Below the pieces are notes generated by a model. That model was not told the origin of the DNA. It was given only the letters and a program-made list of their open reading frames with translations, and did no database searches. Below are positions 16,461-24,753 of a DNA stretch of 44,432 bases, piece after piece. The stretch lies in the NCBI RefSeq assembly GCF_019050325.1, contig NZ_VOMB01000011.1:1-44432 (forward strand), in the 5' to 3' direction. Position 1 is the stretch's first letter. Every line of letters begins with the position of its first letter. Position numbers and translations under genes: made by a program. The DNA is from [Mycobacterium] fortunisiensis. Its GTDB lineage: Bacteria; Actinomycetota; Actinomycetes; Mycobacteriales; Mycobacteriaceae.

Positions 16461-18497
16461 TTACCAGTGCACGCCGGGGACCAAGCGCACGGCCCGCTTG
16501 ACCGGTCGGACCACCGCACGCGGGACCCGAACGGTCCGCCGGCTGCGCGTCGGCCGCTTGGGATGACGCTGCGGAGCGTCGGCCGCGTCTGCTGGGGCCC
16601 CGGGGGTCAGTCCGCGGGCGGCCGCCGAATCCGGATAGCCCAGATACAACTGGTGCAGCACGCGTCGGGACAGCTTCGGGGTCAGGTAGTGGCCCATGTC
16701 GGCGACAGTGCCCAACGGTGTGTCGATCCGGGCCGGTTTGTCGACCAGGCCGCGCACCACCATGGCCGCAGCGTGTTCGGCCGAGATCGGTGGCACCGGA
16801 TTGAGCTTGCGTGACGGCGCGATCATCGGCGTCTTCACCAGCGGCATATGGATATTGGTGAAGGTGATGTGATCCGAGAGGGTCTCGGTGCCGACCACTT
16901 CGGAGAAGGCGTCGAGCGCGGCCTTGGACGGCAGGTAGGCGCTGTACTTCGGGCTGTTGGCCTGCACGCCGGCACTGGACACGTTGACCACATGGCCGAA
17001 CCGGCGTTCCCGCCAGTGCGGCAGCAGCGCCAGCACCATGCGCACCGCGCCGAAGTAGTTGACCGCCATCACCCGTTCGTAGTCGTGCAACCGGTCGGTC
17101 GAGTTCACCACCGAGCGGCGGATCGACCGGCCGGCGTTGTTCACCAGGTAGTCGACATGGCCGAACCGGCCGAGGATGTCCTTGACGGTGTGCTCGACCG
17201 ATGCTGAATCGGTGACGTCACAGGTGAATGCGTGAATTTCGCCGCCGGTCTGCCCACCCGACGAGCGAATCTCGGCGACCAGATCGTCGAGCGCTGCACC
17301 GTTGCGGGCCAGGGCGAAGACGCAGCCACCGCGTTCGGCGACCGCGATGGCCGAGGCCCGGCCGATGCCGCTGGAGGCGCCGGTGATGATGACGTGCTTG
17401 CCGACCAGAGGGCCGGCCGGATCGTCGCGACGGGCCCGGTCGGGGTCGAGGTGCTCAGCCCAGTACCGCCACAGTTTCGGGGCGTACGTGCAGAATTCGG
17501 GTACCGCGATCCCGGTACCGCGCAGCGCGGCGGTGGTGTTGTCCGCGGTGAAGGTGGGCCGCAGCTCCACCACGTCGAGCACATCGCCCGGAATGCCCAG
17601 CTGGGTGGCGACGATGTTGCGCACCGCCTTGACCCGTCCCCGGGCCCGCAACACCGGTGCCGCCGTGGCCCGCGGCAGCGAGCCGCGCAGCGGAGGCAGC
17701 CCCGCCGCGGCGGCCACCCCGCGGTAGATGTCGGGCAGTCCGATGGTGTTCGGCGCGGTGAGGTGGAATGTCTCGCCATCCTTGTCCTCGACGTGCATGA
17801 GCGCGACCATCGCGTCGACCACAAAGTCCACCGGCACGACATTGGTCCGACCCGAGTCGGGCAGCATCATCGGCGTGAACTTGGGCAGCGCCGCCAACCG
17901 GGCCAACACGCCGAAGAAGTAGTACGGGCCGTCGACCTTGTCCATCTCACCGGTCTGCGAATCACCGACCACGACGGCCGGGCGGTACACCCGGTAGCGC
18001 ACGCCCGGCGTCGAGCGCACCAGCAGTTCGGCCTCGAACTTGGTCTGGTGATACGGCGTGGGCAGGTCCTGGGCTACGTCGAAATCGTCCTCGGTGAACA
18101 CGCCCCGGTGGTTGCCGGCCACCGCGATCGAGGACACGTGGTGCAACGTGGCGCCCAGACGCCGGGCCAGCCCGATGACCGCCCGGGTGCCCTCGACGTT
18201 GGCGGCCCGCTGTTCGGTTTCGCCGACGGTCATGTCGTAGATCGCCGCGCAGTGCACCACGTGCGAGACGTCGCCCAGTTCGTCGACATCGGTGTCCGAT
18301 AGACCCAGATCAGCGACGGTCAGGTCTCCGATCAGCGGTTTCACCCGCTCGTCCCAATCTTGGGCGAGACGCTCGAACCGGGTCAGCGACTGGCGGCGCA
18401 CCAGCACCCACACCTCGGCGGCGGGTTCGGTCGACAGAATCCGGGTGATCACTCGACGGCCAATAAACCCGGTACCGCCGGTAACGATATAGCGCAT
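16461..18497 (-). CDS. acrA1: two-domain SDR fatty acyl-CoA reductase (AcrA1-like)
   Basis: The 678-residue protein fuses two Rossmann domains. The N-terminal extended SDR domain begins RYIVTGGTGFIGRR and has YHQTK as active-site Tyr-Lys. The C-terminal classical SDR domain has ITGASSGIGRA (about residues 371-381), NNAGRS and YSAYLPSK. This matches Rv3391, annotated as a multifunctional acyl-CoA reductase, probably reducing long-chain acyl-CoA to aldehyde and alcohol for lipid or wax synthesis. The C-terminal ~60 residues are Arg/Pro-rich and basic. ATG at 18497 aligns with the family start; an ATG three codons upstream is also possible. It is divergent from the htdY-like dehydratase (69 bp), suggesting coordinated lipid metabolism. 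Confidence 0.9.
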   Translation of the reverse strand: MRYIVTGGTGFIGRRVITRILSTEPAAEVWVLVRRQSLTRFERLAQDWDERVKPLIGDLTVADLGLSDTDVDELGDVSHVVHCAAIYDMTVGETEQRAANVEGTRAVIGLARRLGATLHHVSSIAVAGNHRGVFTEDDFDVAQDLPTPYHQTKFEAELLVRSTPGVRYRVYRPAVVVGDSQTGEMDKVDGPYYFFGVLARLAALPKFTPMMLPDSGRTNVVPVDFVVDAMVALMHVEDKDGETFHLTAPNTIGLPDIYRGVAAAAGLPPLRGSLPRATAAPVLRARGRVKAVRNIVATQLGIPGDVLDVVELRPTFTADNTTAALRGTGIAVPEFCTYAPKLWRYWAEHLDPDRARRDDPAGPLVGKHVIITGASSGIGRASAIAVAERGGCVFALARNGAALDDLVAEIRSSGGQTGGEIHAFTCDVTDSASVEHTVKDILGRFGHVDYLVNNAGRSIRRSVVNSTDRLHDYERVMAVNYFGAVRMVLALLPHWRERRFGHVVNVSSAGVQANSPKYSAYLPSKAALDAFSEVVGTETLSDHITFTNIHMPLVKTPMIAPSRKLNPVPPISAEHAAAMVVRGLVDKPARIDTPLGTVADMGHYLTPKLSRRVLHQLYLGYPDSAAARGLTPGAPADAADAPQRHPKRPTRSRRTVRVPRAVVRPVKRAVRLVPGVHW

Positions 18498-18566
18498 GCG
18501 AGCCATCGTGGCCCGAGTTCGGGCAAACGTCAACAAGGGCAACCGACTCAACTATCGTCGGCACGC

Positions 18567-19436
18567 ATGCCCCTCAATCCGGACGCCATCGGCGAGAAGA
18601 CCGACCCGATCCAGTTCGACTGGACCGACCGCGACACCCTGCTGTACGCCCTCGGCGTCGGCGCGGGCACCGATGACCTGGCGTTCACCACCGAGAACAG
18701 CCATGAGATCGAGCAGCAGGTGCTGCCCACCTATGCCGTGATCGCCTGCTCGGCGTTCCCGGCCGCGCCCAAGATCGGCAGCTTCAATTTCAGCATGCTG
18801 CTGCACGGTTCCCAGGAGATCCGGCTGCACCGGCCGTTGCCGCCGGCCGGGAAGTTGACCGTCGTCTCCGAGGTCGTCGACATCCAGGACAAGGGCGAAG
18901 GCAAGAACGCGGTGGTCATGCTCAAAGGTGTCGGCACCGACCCGGCCGGCGGTGAGATCGTCGCGGAAACCCTTACCACGGTGGTGATCCGGGGCGAAGG
19001 AGGATTCGGTGGGCAGCCGGGGCAGCGCCCCGCGGCCCCGCAGATTCCCGACCGCGAACCGGACGCGCATGTGGTGCTGCCCACCCGCGAGGACCAGGCC
19101 CTCATCTACCGACTGTCCGGCGACCGCAACCCGCTGCACAGCGATCCGTGGTTCGCCAAGAATTTGGCGGGTTTCCCCAAGCCGATCCTGCACGGCCTGT
19201 GCACCTACGGGGTGGCCGGGCGGGCACTGGTCGCCGCGCTCGGCGGCGGTGACGCCACCAAAGTGCATGCGGTGGCGGCGCGCTTCAGTGCTCCGGTGTT
19301 CCCGGGCGAGAGGTTGACCACGTCGATCTGGCGAACCGAACCGGGCCGGGCGGTGTTCCGCACCGAGGCCTGCGCGCCCGACGGCAGCGATGCCCGGCTG
19401 GTCCTGGAGGACGGCACGGCCGAATATTCGTCCTGA
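18567..19436 (+). CDS. htdY: MaoC-like 3-hydroxyacyl-thioester dehydratase (HtdY type)
   Basis: The 289-residue double-hotdog protein corresponds to Rv3389c. It catalyses reversible dehydration of (3R)-hydroxyacyl-CoA or -ACP, for fatty-acid or sterol side-chain metabolism. The hydratase-2 motif is complete: YRLSGDRNPLHSDPWFA at residues 181-197 with catalytic Asp186 and His191. The N-terminal hotdog repeat lacks this motif, as usual. A TATCGT hexamer ends 8 nt before the ATG, so the transcript is probably leaderless or nearly so. It is divergent from acrA1 and stands apart from the following Usp gene by 102 bp. Confidence 0.9.
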   Translation: MPLNPDAIGEKTDPIQFDWTDRDTLLYALGVGAGTDDLAFTTENSHEIEQQVLPTYAVIACSAFPAAPKIGSFNFSMLLHGSQEIRLHRPLPPAGKLTVVSEVVDIQDKGEGKNAVVMLKGVGTDPAGGEIVAETLTTVVIRGEGGFGGQPGQRPAAPQIPDREPDAHVVLPTREDQALIYRLSGDRNPLHSDPWFAKNLAGFPKPILHGLCTYGVAGRALVAALGGGDATKVHAVAARFSAPVFPGERLTTSIWRTEPGRAVFRTEACAPDGSDARLVLEDGTAEYSS

Positions 19437-19538
19437 TCCGGCCGCCGCACCAATTTCGTAGAAGCGCTGCACATCACGGGGTCGGTTGACAGGATCGAAC
19501 ACGACGAGCACGAGGTGGTGCGGAACGGGTGGTGGCGG

Positions 19539-20435
19539 ATGACGCAGACAAACCTGGTCGTCGGGTATCTGGCCACCCCCGGTGGCGCTGACGCGTTGGC
19601 TCTCGCAGTGCGGTTCGCCCGGACATTGGGCGCCGAGATCAACATCTGCATCGTGCTACCGCCGGACACCGCTCCGCCGGGCAGTGTCCCCAAAGGCGGA
19701 TACGAGGACGTCCTTGCCGGGCAGGCCCAAGGTTGGCTGGACGACGCGCTGGCGATGGTGCCCGACGACGTTGTGGCACACACACATCTGAGCTTCGACG
19801 AGTCGTTCGCCAATGGTCTGATCCGCGAAGCGCTGCGGCTGCACGCGACAGCGATCGTGGTCGGCGGTGCCGGCGGGGGATTGGTCGGCAGCTTCACCCT
19901 CGGCTCGGTGGTCAACGAGTTGCTGCACTCCGCACCGCTGCCGGTCGCGGTGGCGCCACGGGGGACACGCGATTCCACGGTGGCGCGGATACGCGAAATC
20001 ACCTGCGCCATCGGCCAACGCAAGGGCTCGGAACTGTTGCTCAAGACGGCGGTACGGGTCAGCCGGGCCGCCGACGTCCCCCTGCGACTGGTGTCCCTGG
20101 TCGCGCTCGATCCGGCCTTCGGATCCCTGCGCGGGGACACCGAGGCGATCCGGGAACATGCGCTCGCCCACGCCGAACGCACACTGGAAACCGCCAGAAG
20201 TGAACTGCCGGCCGATTTTCCGGTGACCTCCACCATCGCCAACGGCCCCACCGTCGAGGCCGCCGTGGAGGCATTGGGCTGGCATGACGGTGACGTCATC
20301 ATGGTTGGTTCGAGCCGGCTCAGCGCCCCACGGCGGATCTTCCTCGGTTCCACCGCGGCCAAGATGTTGCGGGTGCTCGACGTGCCGATGGTGGTGGTAC
20401 CTCGGGACGAACTCAAGGACGGTGAGGATCACTGA
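19539..20435 (+). CDS. tandem universal stress protein
   Basis: The 298-residue protein contains two UspA domains (about residues 1-140 and 150-295). The ATP-binding glycine loops are visible as VVGGAGGGLVGSFTLGSVV and, in the second copy, MVGSSRLSAPRRIFLGSTA. Tandem Usp proteins in mycobacteria bind ATP and often respond to hypoxia or starvation. Here its TGA overlaps the ATG of an APC permease by one base (TGATG), so the two are translationally coupled and Usp may control the transporter. No strong ribosome site precedes ATG 19539; a GTG/ATG choice a few codons upstream cannot be excluded. Confidence 0.88.
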   Translation: MTQTNLVVGYLATPGGADALALAVRFARTLGAEINICIVLPPDTAPPGSVPKGGYEDVLAGQAQGWLDDALAMVPDDVVAHTHLSFDESFANGLIREALRLHATAIVVGGAGGGLVGSFTLGSVVNELLHSAPLPVAVAPRGTRDSTVARIREITCAIGQRKGSELLLKTAVRVSRAADVPLRLVSLVALDPAFGSLRGDTEAIREHALAHAERTLETARSELPADFPVTSTIANGPTVEAAVEALGWHDGDVIMVGSSRLSAPRRIFLGSTAAKMLRVLDVPMVVVPRDELKDGEDH

Positions 20436-21973
20436 TGACCGAGTCCCATCGCAAACTCGAGGCTGCCGAGCACTCAGCGGGCCTGGTCTCCAAAGGCTTG
20501 GCCGCGGGCAAGGTCGGCACGTTCTCGGGTGCGATCCTTGGGATCTCGTGTGTGGCGCCCGGCTATACGCTGACCGCCAGCATCGGGCTGATCGTCGCCG
20601 CAGTGGGCTTGAAGATGCCGGCGATCTTCATCGCCGGGTTCATCCCGATGTTCCTGACCGCCTACGCCTACCGGGAGCTGAACTCGGTGGCGCCCGACTG
20701 CGGGGCGTCGTTCACCTGGTCCACCAAGGCATTTGGGCCCTACGTCGGATGGATGTGCGGCTGGGGCATGGTGGTCGCTTCGATCATCGTGCTGTCCAAC
20801 CTCGCCGCGATCGCGGTGGAGTTCTTCTACCTGTTCATCGCTCAGGTCACCGACCAGCATGCGATCGCCGACCTGGCCGACAACAAGGCGATCAACATCG
20901 GCACCACCCTGGTGTTCATCGCCATCGCCACCGCCATTGCCAGCCGCGGTATCACCACCAGCGAGCGGGTGCAGTATGTGATGGTCGGTTTCCAGATGGT
21001 GGTGTTGCTGGCATTCGCGGTGATGGCGTTCGTGCACGTGGGCCGCGGTGATGCACCCGTCGGGCTGTCTTTCGACCTGGACTGGTTCAATCCGTTCAGC
21101 GGGCTTGCGTTGAGCGCCTTCGTGGTTGGGGTGACCGGATCGATCTTCGCCTTCTGGGGTTGGGACACCTGCCTGACGCTGGGGGAGGAGTCCAAGGATC
21201 CGACCAAGGTTCCGGGCCGGGCCGGGTTGCTGTGCGTGTTGTCGATCCTGGCGACGTACCTGTTGATCGCCGTGGCGGTGATGATGTACGCGGGCGTCGG
21301 TGAAACCGATCTGGGGCTGGGCAATCCGGACAACGCCGAGAATGTGTTCGCCGCCTTGGCCGATCCGGTGCTGGGCACCTGGGCCGGGCCGCTGCTGTTC
21401 CTGGCGATCCTGGCCTCGTCGGTGGCAAGTCTGCAGACCACCTTCCTACCTGCGGCCCGGGCGATGCTGGCGATGGGGGCCTATAAGGCATTCCCGTCAC
21501 GGTTCGCCGAGGTCAGCCCGCGCTATCTGGTTCCCAGCTTCGCGACCGTCACCGCGGGCGTGGTCACCGGCGTGTTCTACAGCGTGGTGAGCCTGCTGTC
21601 CGAGAGTGCACTGCTGGATACCATTGCCGCCCTTGGCATCATGATCTGCTGGTACTACGGCATCACGGCGTTCGCGTGTGTCTGGTACTTCCGCCGCGAG
21701 TTGTTCACCAACGTCCACAATGTGGTGTTCAAGTTTCTGTTCCCGTTGCTCGGCGGAATCATGCTGGCCGCGGTGTTCGTGATCGCAGTGGGCGAGAGCA
21801 TGAATCCGGAGAACGGCAGCGGTGCCGCGATCGGTGGCATCGGTCTGGTCTTCTACATCGGCTTCGGTGTGCTGATCCTCGGCGCGGTGCTCATGTTGAT
21901 CTGGCGGACCCGCAGCCCGGCGTTCTTCCAGGGCGAGACCCTGCGGCATGACACCCCGGCACTGGTGGAGTAG
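20435..21973 (+). CDS. APC-superfamily amino acid/polyamine permease
   Basis: The 512-residue protein has about 12 transmembrane helices. The signature first helix is GTFSGAILGISCVAPGYTLT, with the broken glycine-rich motif that binds the substrate carboxylate and amine. It should import an amino acid or amine by proton symport or exchange at the plasma membrane; the substrate is not predictable. It is coupled by a one-base overlap to the upstream tandem Usp gene. The tail after the last helix is short and hydrophilic. It is convergent with the secreted protein gene at 21995. Confidence 0.9.
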   Translation: MTESHRKLEAAEHSAGLVSKGLAAGKVGTFSGAILGISCVAPGYTLTASIGLIVAAVGLKMPAIFIAGFIPMFLTAYAYRELNSVAPDCGASFTWSTKAFGPYVGWMCGWGMVVASIIVLSNLAAIAVEFFYLFIAQVTDQHAIADLADNKAINIGTTLVFIAIATAIASRGITTSERVQYVMVGFQMVVLLAFAVMAFVHVGRGDAPVGLSFDLDWFNPFSGLALSAFVVGVTGSIFAFWGWDTCLTLGEESKDPTKVPGRAGLLCVLSILATYLLIAVAVMMYAGVGETDLGLGNPDNAENVFAALADPVLGTWAGPLLFLAILASSVASLQTTFLPAARAMLAMGAYKAFPSRFAEVSPRYLVPSFATVTAGVVTGVFYSVVSLLSESALLDTIAALGIMICWYYGITAFACVWYFRRELFTNVHNVVFKFLFPLLGGIMLAAVFVIAVGESMNPENGSGAAIGGIGLVFYIGFGVLILGAVLMLIWRTRSPAFFQGETLRHDTPALVE

Positions 21974-21994
21974 GCGCGCCGCCGCGACAGCCGA

Positions 21995-22927
21995 TCAGCC
22001 TGCCGCGTTGCCGATGCCGGACTCGCCCAAGTTGTGCGCGAGCTCGAACGGGTCGAGCAGGTCCCACACCGTCGTCACGGCCTGTTCCTTGAGCGCCTGG
22101 CCCGGCACTTCGAGGTTGAGCAGATCGGCGGCAATGTCATAGCCGTAGTACAGGAACGAGCCCGGCGGGGTGGTCTTGATCAACTCGTTGATGATGATCT
22201 GGCGGGCAGCTCGCGCGTCGGGGGTGTCGCCCATGGCCGGGGCCAGATCTTCGATGATCTTGCCGATCGGGATCACGGCGTTGACCCACGGCACGATCTG
22301 GCTGCCCCGGTAGATCTGCTCGGTAGCTTCCCGGACGAACGGATCGAGCTCGTCCGGCGAAGCGGTGAGCAGCGCCTGCCGCAGGCTCATGATCGCGTCC
22401 GGGAAGTCCGTCGGGTCCGGGTCGTCGGCACGGAATGGATTGGGATTCCACGGGGTCTCGGCCGGCGTCTCGGTCTGGGCGTCGACGGTGTCGGACCGTG
22501 TCTGCACCGCGCTCAGCTTCGGCGAGGCGGCGCTCTTGGGCGCTGGCTCAGTTTCTGGCTTGGGCTCGGGCACTGTCGTCCGCTTCGGTGCGAACAGATT
22601 CTTGAGCTTGGTGACCTGCTCGGCCTCGAACTCCTCGGCGCTCGGCTTGTGCTTGGGCGTGGCGGTCACCGCCTTGGCCACCGCGTTCGCGGACTTGCCG
22701 GCCTGCTTGTCGAGTGCGGGTTTGGATTTCGCGAGCGGCTTGGCCCGTTTGGTCTCCGCGCGCTTGGGCCCGGCCTTGACGTGCTGTGACGTGCGGGCCG
22801 AGTCCTTGGCGGCGCCGTCACCGGAGTCGGCATGGGCGGCGGGCTGGCCGGCCACGGCGATCGTCGCGCCGACGCCGACCGCCACTGCCACACCGCCGAC
22901 GTAACCGAGGTACCTCGTTGCCGCCAT
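21995..22927 (-). CDS. secreted mycobacterial protein with Lys/Ala-rich linker, unknown function
   Basis: The 310-residue protein has a signal peptide (MAATRYLGYVGGVAVAVGVG, cleavage probably after AHA at residue 33). The RY-GYVGG-AVA-GVG N-terminus is shared by many exported mycobacterial proteins. Residues 35-160 are Lys/Ala/Pro-rich and look disordered and strongly basic, perhaps binding the cell wall or nucleic acid. Residues 165-310 form a compact helical region (MSLRQALLTASPDELDPFV, then IVPWVNAVIPIGKIIEDLAP). AGAGGA lies 6 nt before the ATG. No named domain is recognised. It stands alone between a convergent permease and a same-strand SDR gene. Confidence 0.8.
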   Translation of the reverse strand: MAATRYLGYVGGVAVAVGVGATIAVAGQPAAHADSGDGAAKDSARTSQHVKAGPKRAETKRAKPLAKSKPALDKQAGKSANAVAKAVTATPKHKPSAEEFEAEQVTKLKNLFAPKRTTVPEPKPETEPAPKSAASPKLSAVQTRSDTVDAQTETPAETPWNPNPFRADDPDPTDFPDAIMSLRQALLTASPDELDPFVREATEQIYRGSQIVPWVNAVIPIGKIIEDLAPAMGDTPDARAARQIIINELIKTTPPGSFLYYGYDIAADLLNLEVPGQALKEQAVTTVWDLLDPFELAHNLGESGIGNAAG

Positions 22928-23007
22928 CGCCGTCCTCTCATCGCCGTTCCCCAGCCCAGAGCATCGTAGGGTTCCGGTGGTGATTGCCGCAGCGCGAAAG
23001 GATCGCC

Positions 23008-23781
23008 TCACACCCAGGTGCCGCCATCGACGCGCAGCGTCACCCCCGTGACGTAGGACGCCCGGTCGCTGAGCAGCCAGGCCGCGGCCTCGGCGATCTC
23101 TTCGGGTCGCGCGGCGCGGCGTAGTGGGCAGTCGGCCACCAGGCTGTTGATGACGCCGGGACTCGCCGATTCCCAGGCCTGGATCATCTCGGTGAGCGTG
23201 GTGCCCGGGGCGATCCCGTTGACCCGGATCCCCTCGGGGCCGTAGGTGGCCGCCGCTGATTCGGTGAGGCTGTTGACGGCCCGTTTCATCGCGCCGTAGA
23301 CCGGCAGCTCGGGATTGCTGTGCAGGCTGCCGATGCTGGAAGTGTTGACGACGGCACCGGTTTTCGCAGTCGCCCGGATCGCGGCGACCTCGGCGGCCAG
23401 CGACTGCCACACCCCCTTGAGGTTGACCGCGTAGACCTGGTCGAAGTCGGCTTCGGTCGCCTCGTCGAGCGGCCCCGGCGGCTGGATCGTGGCGCCGTTG
23501 TTGAAGGCGATGTCAAGGCGTCCCCAGAGTTCGACCGTGCGCGCCACCGCGGCGCGCACACTGTCGCCGTCGGCCAGATCGCAGACCACGTAGTCGGCGG
23601 TGCCGCCGGCCGTCCGGATCTGCTGGGTGACCGTCTTGAGCTCGTGCTCGGTGCGGGCGGCCAGCAGCACCGTGGCGCCCTCCCGGGCGAACAGTCGGGC
23701 CGCGGCGGCGCCGATACCGCGGCCCGCTCCGGTGATGAAGGCGATCTTGCCGGCAAGCAGGCCGGTGCTGATTTCGGTCAT
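23008..23781 (-). CDS. short-chain dehydrogenase/reductase
   Basis: The 257-residue classical SDR carries TGAGRGIG (residues 17-24) for NAD(P) binding, NNGA in place of the usual NNAG, and the active-site pair Tyr162/Lys166 in VYGAMK. The C-terminus (YVTGVTLRVDGGTWV) is typical of the FabG-like group. The substrate is unknown. The gene is divergent from an XRE/MmyB-type regulator with 86 bp between them, and inverted repeats in that gap suggest it is the regulator's target. It probably performs a small-molecule redox step induced by the regulator's ligand. Confidence 0.9.
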   Translation of the reverse strand: MTEISTGLLAGKIAFITGAGRGIGAAAARLFAREGATVLLAARTEHELKTVTQQIRTAGGTADYVVCDLADGDSVRAAVARTVELWGRLDIAFNNGATIQPPGPLDEATEADFDQVYAVNLKGVWQSLAAEVAAIRATAKTGAVVNTSSIGSLHSNPELPVYGAMKRAVNSLTESAAATYGPEGIRVNGIAPGTTLTEMIQAWESASPGVINSLVADCPLRRAARPEEIAEAAAWLLSDRASYVTGVTLRVDGGTWV

Positions 23782-23814
23782 GACAGCGATCGTGTGCGGT
23801 TGCGGAGTTCGGAT

Positions 23815-23845
23815 CCAGGTAGCGGCGATACCTGGCTATCGCCGC
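23815..23845. promoter_or_regulatory. overlapping inverted repeats in the SDR/regulator intergenic region
   Basis: CCAGGTA (23815-23821) pairs with TACCTGG (23829-23835) across 7 nt, and GCGGCGATA (23822-23830) pairs perfectly with TATCGCCGC (23837-23845) across 6 nt. The two overlap, so they cannot both form as hairpins. They lie between the divergent starts and are likely operator sites for the XRE-type regulator. Confidence 0.65.
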
Positions 23846-23867
23846 GCGGAACCGGAGAATCGGGGTC

Positions 23868-24722
23868 GTGGACAAGCGAGAACTCGGGGTGTTCCTGCGC
23901 AGCCGGCGGGAGCGGATCAGGCCCGCGGATGTGGGTCTGCCGGCGGGGCCACGTCGGCGTACTCCCGGACTGCGCCGTGACGAGGTGGCCCACCTGGCCT
24001 ACATCTCGACCGAGTACTACACCCGGTTGGAGCAGGCCCGGGCGCCGCATCCGTCGGGCGAGGTGCTGGAGGGCCTGGCCCGGGCGCTGCGGTTGTCCGA
24101 TGCCGAGCGCACCCATCTGTACGTGCTGGCGGGTGTCGAACGGCAGGGGCCGACCGGGCCGCCGCGCGTGGTCCGACAGAGCCTCCTGGATCTGTTGCGG
24201 CGATTACCGCAGGCTGCGGCGATCGTGATTTCGGCGACGTATGAAGTGCTGGCCTGGAACGATCTGGCCTGCGCGCTGATGGAAGATTTCTCGGCGCTGT
24301 CGCGCCGAGACCGCAATCTGGTGCGTCGCGCGTTCCTGGGACCGCGGCCACCGGACGGGCGACGGTTGTACGGGGTGTCCGACTCCGACGAATTCGCCCG
24401 CACCTGTGCCCAGCAGTTGCGGACCGCCGCGGCGCGCTACCCCGACGATCCGGAGACAGTTGAGCTGATAGCTGAATTACTCAGCGGCAGTGAAGAATTC
24501 GCGCAGCTGTGGGAGGCCCGCGAAGTGGTCGCACGGCCCACCCTGTGCAAGACATTCGCGCATCCGGTGGTGGGCCCGGTCTCGGTGGCCTGCGATGTGC
24601 TCGACATCGCCGACCGGGATCAGCGCGTCGTCATCTACACACCGGAGCCGGGTTCGCCCGCCGAGGAGGCCATGCGACTGCTGGCGGTGGTCGGCACGCA
24701 GCACTTGGGCGCACCCAGCTAG
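23868..24722 (+). CDS. XRE family regulator with MmyB-like ligand-binding domain
   Basis: The 284-residue protein has an N-terminal HTH_31-type domain (DKRELGVFLRSRRERIRPAD, then TPGLRRDEVAHLAYISTEYY and TRLEQARAPHPS) and a C-terminal MmyB-type ligand-binding domain (about residues 105-275). Such regulators of actinomycetes usually repress or activate a divergent SDR or dehydrogenase gene, as arranged here; the C-terminal PAS-like pocket of MmyB binds a fatty acid. GTG at 23868 lies 7 nt after a GAGAAT hexamer, so the transcript may be leaderless. The stop codon is followed after 3 bp by the dnaE2 SOS box. Confidence 0.9.
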   Translation: MDKRELGVFLRSRRERIRPADVGLPAGPRRRTPGLRRDEVAHLAYISTEYYTRLEQARAPHPSGEVLEGLARALRLSDAERTHLYVLAGVERQGPTGPPRVVRQSLLDLLRRLPQAAAIVISATYEVLAWNDLACALMEDFSALSRRDRNLVRRAFLGPRPPDGRRLYGVSDSDEFARTCAQQLRTAAARYPDDPETVELIAELLSGSEEFAQLWEAREVVARPTLCKTFAHPVVGPVSVACDVLDIADRDQRVVIYTPEPGSPAEEAMRLLAVVGTQHLGAPS

Positions 24723-24725
24723 CCA

Positions 24726-24741
24726 TCGAACAACTGTTCGA
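24726..24741. promoter_or_regulatory. perfect SOS box (LexA operator) of dnaE2
   Basis: TCGAACAACTGTTCGA is a perfect match to the mycobacterial LexA consensus TCGAAC-N4-GTTCGA. It directly abuts a TACACT -10 hexamer (24742-24747), so bound LexA would block RNA polymerase. The dnaE2 GTG follows 6 nt after the hexamer, which implies a leaderless mRNA. Confidence 0.93.
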
Positions 24742-24753
24742 TACACTGGCGGG

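Noticed and set aside
19496..19511. TCGAACACG upstream of the Usp gene as an SOS box
   Set aside because: Only the left half matches.
24490..24753. Upstream extension of dnaE2 into the XRE regulator gene
   Set aside because: It would place the SOS box and -10 within the coding region and does not match DnaE2 proteins.
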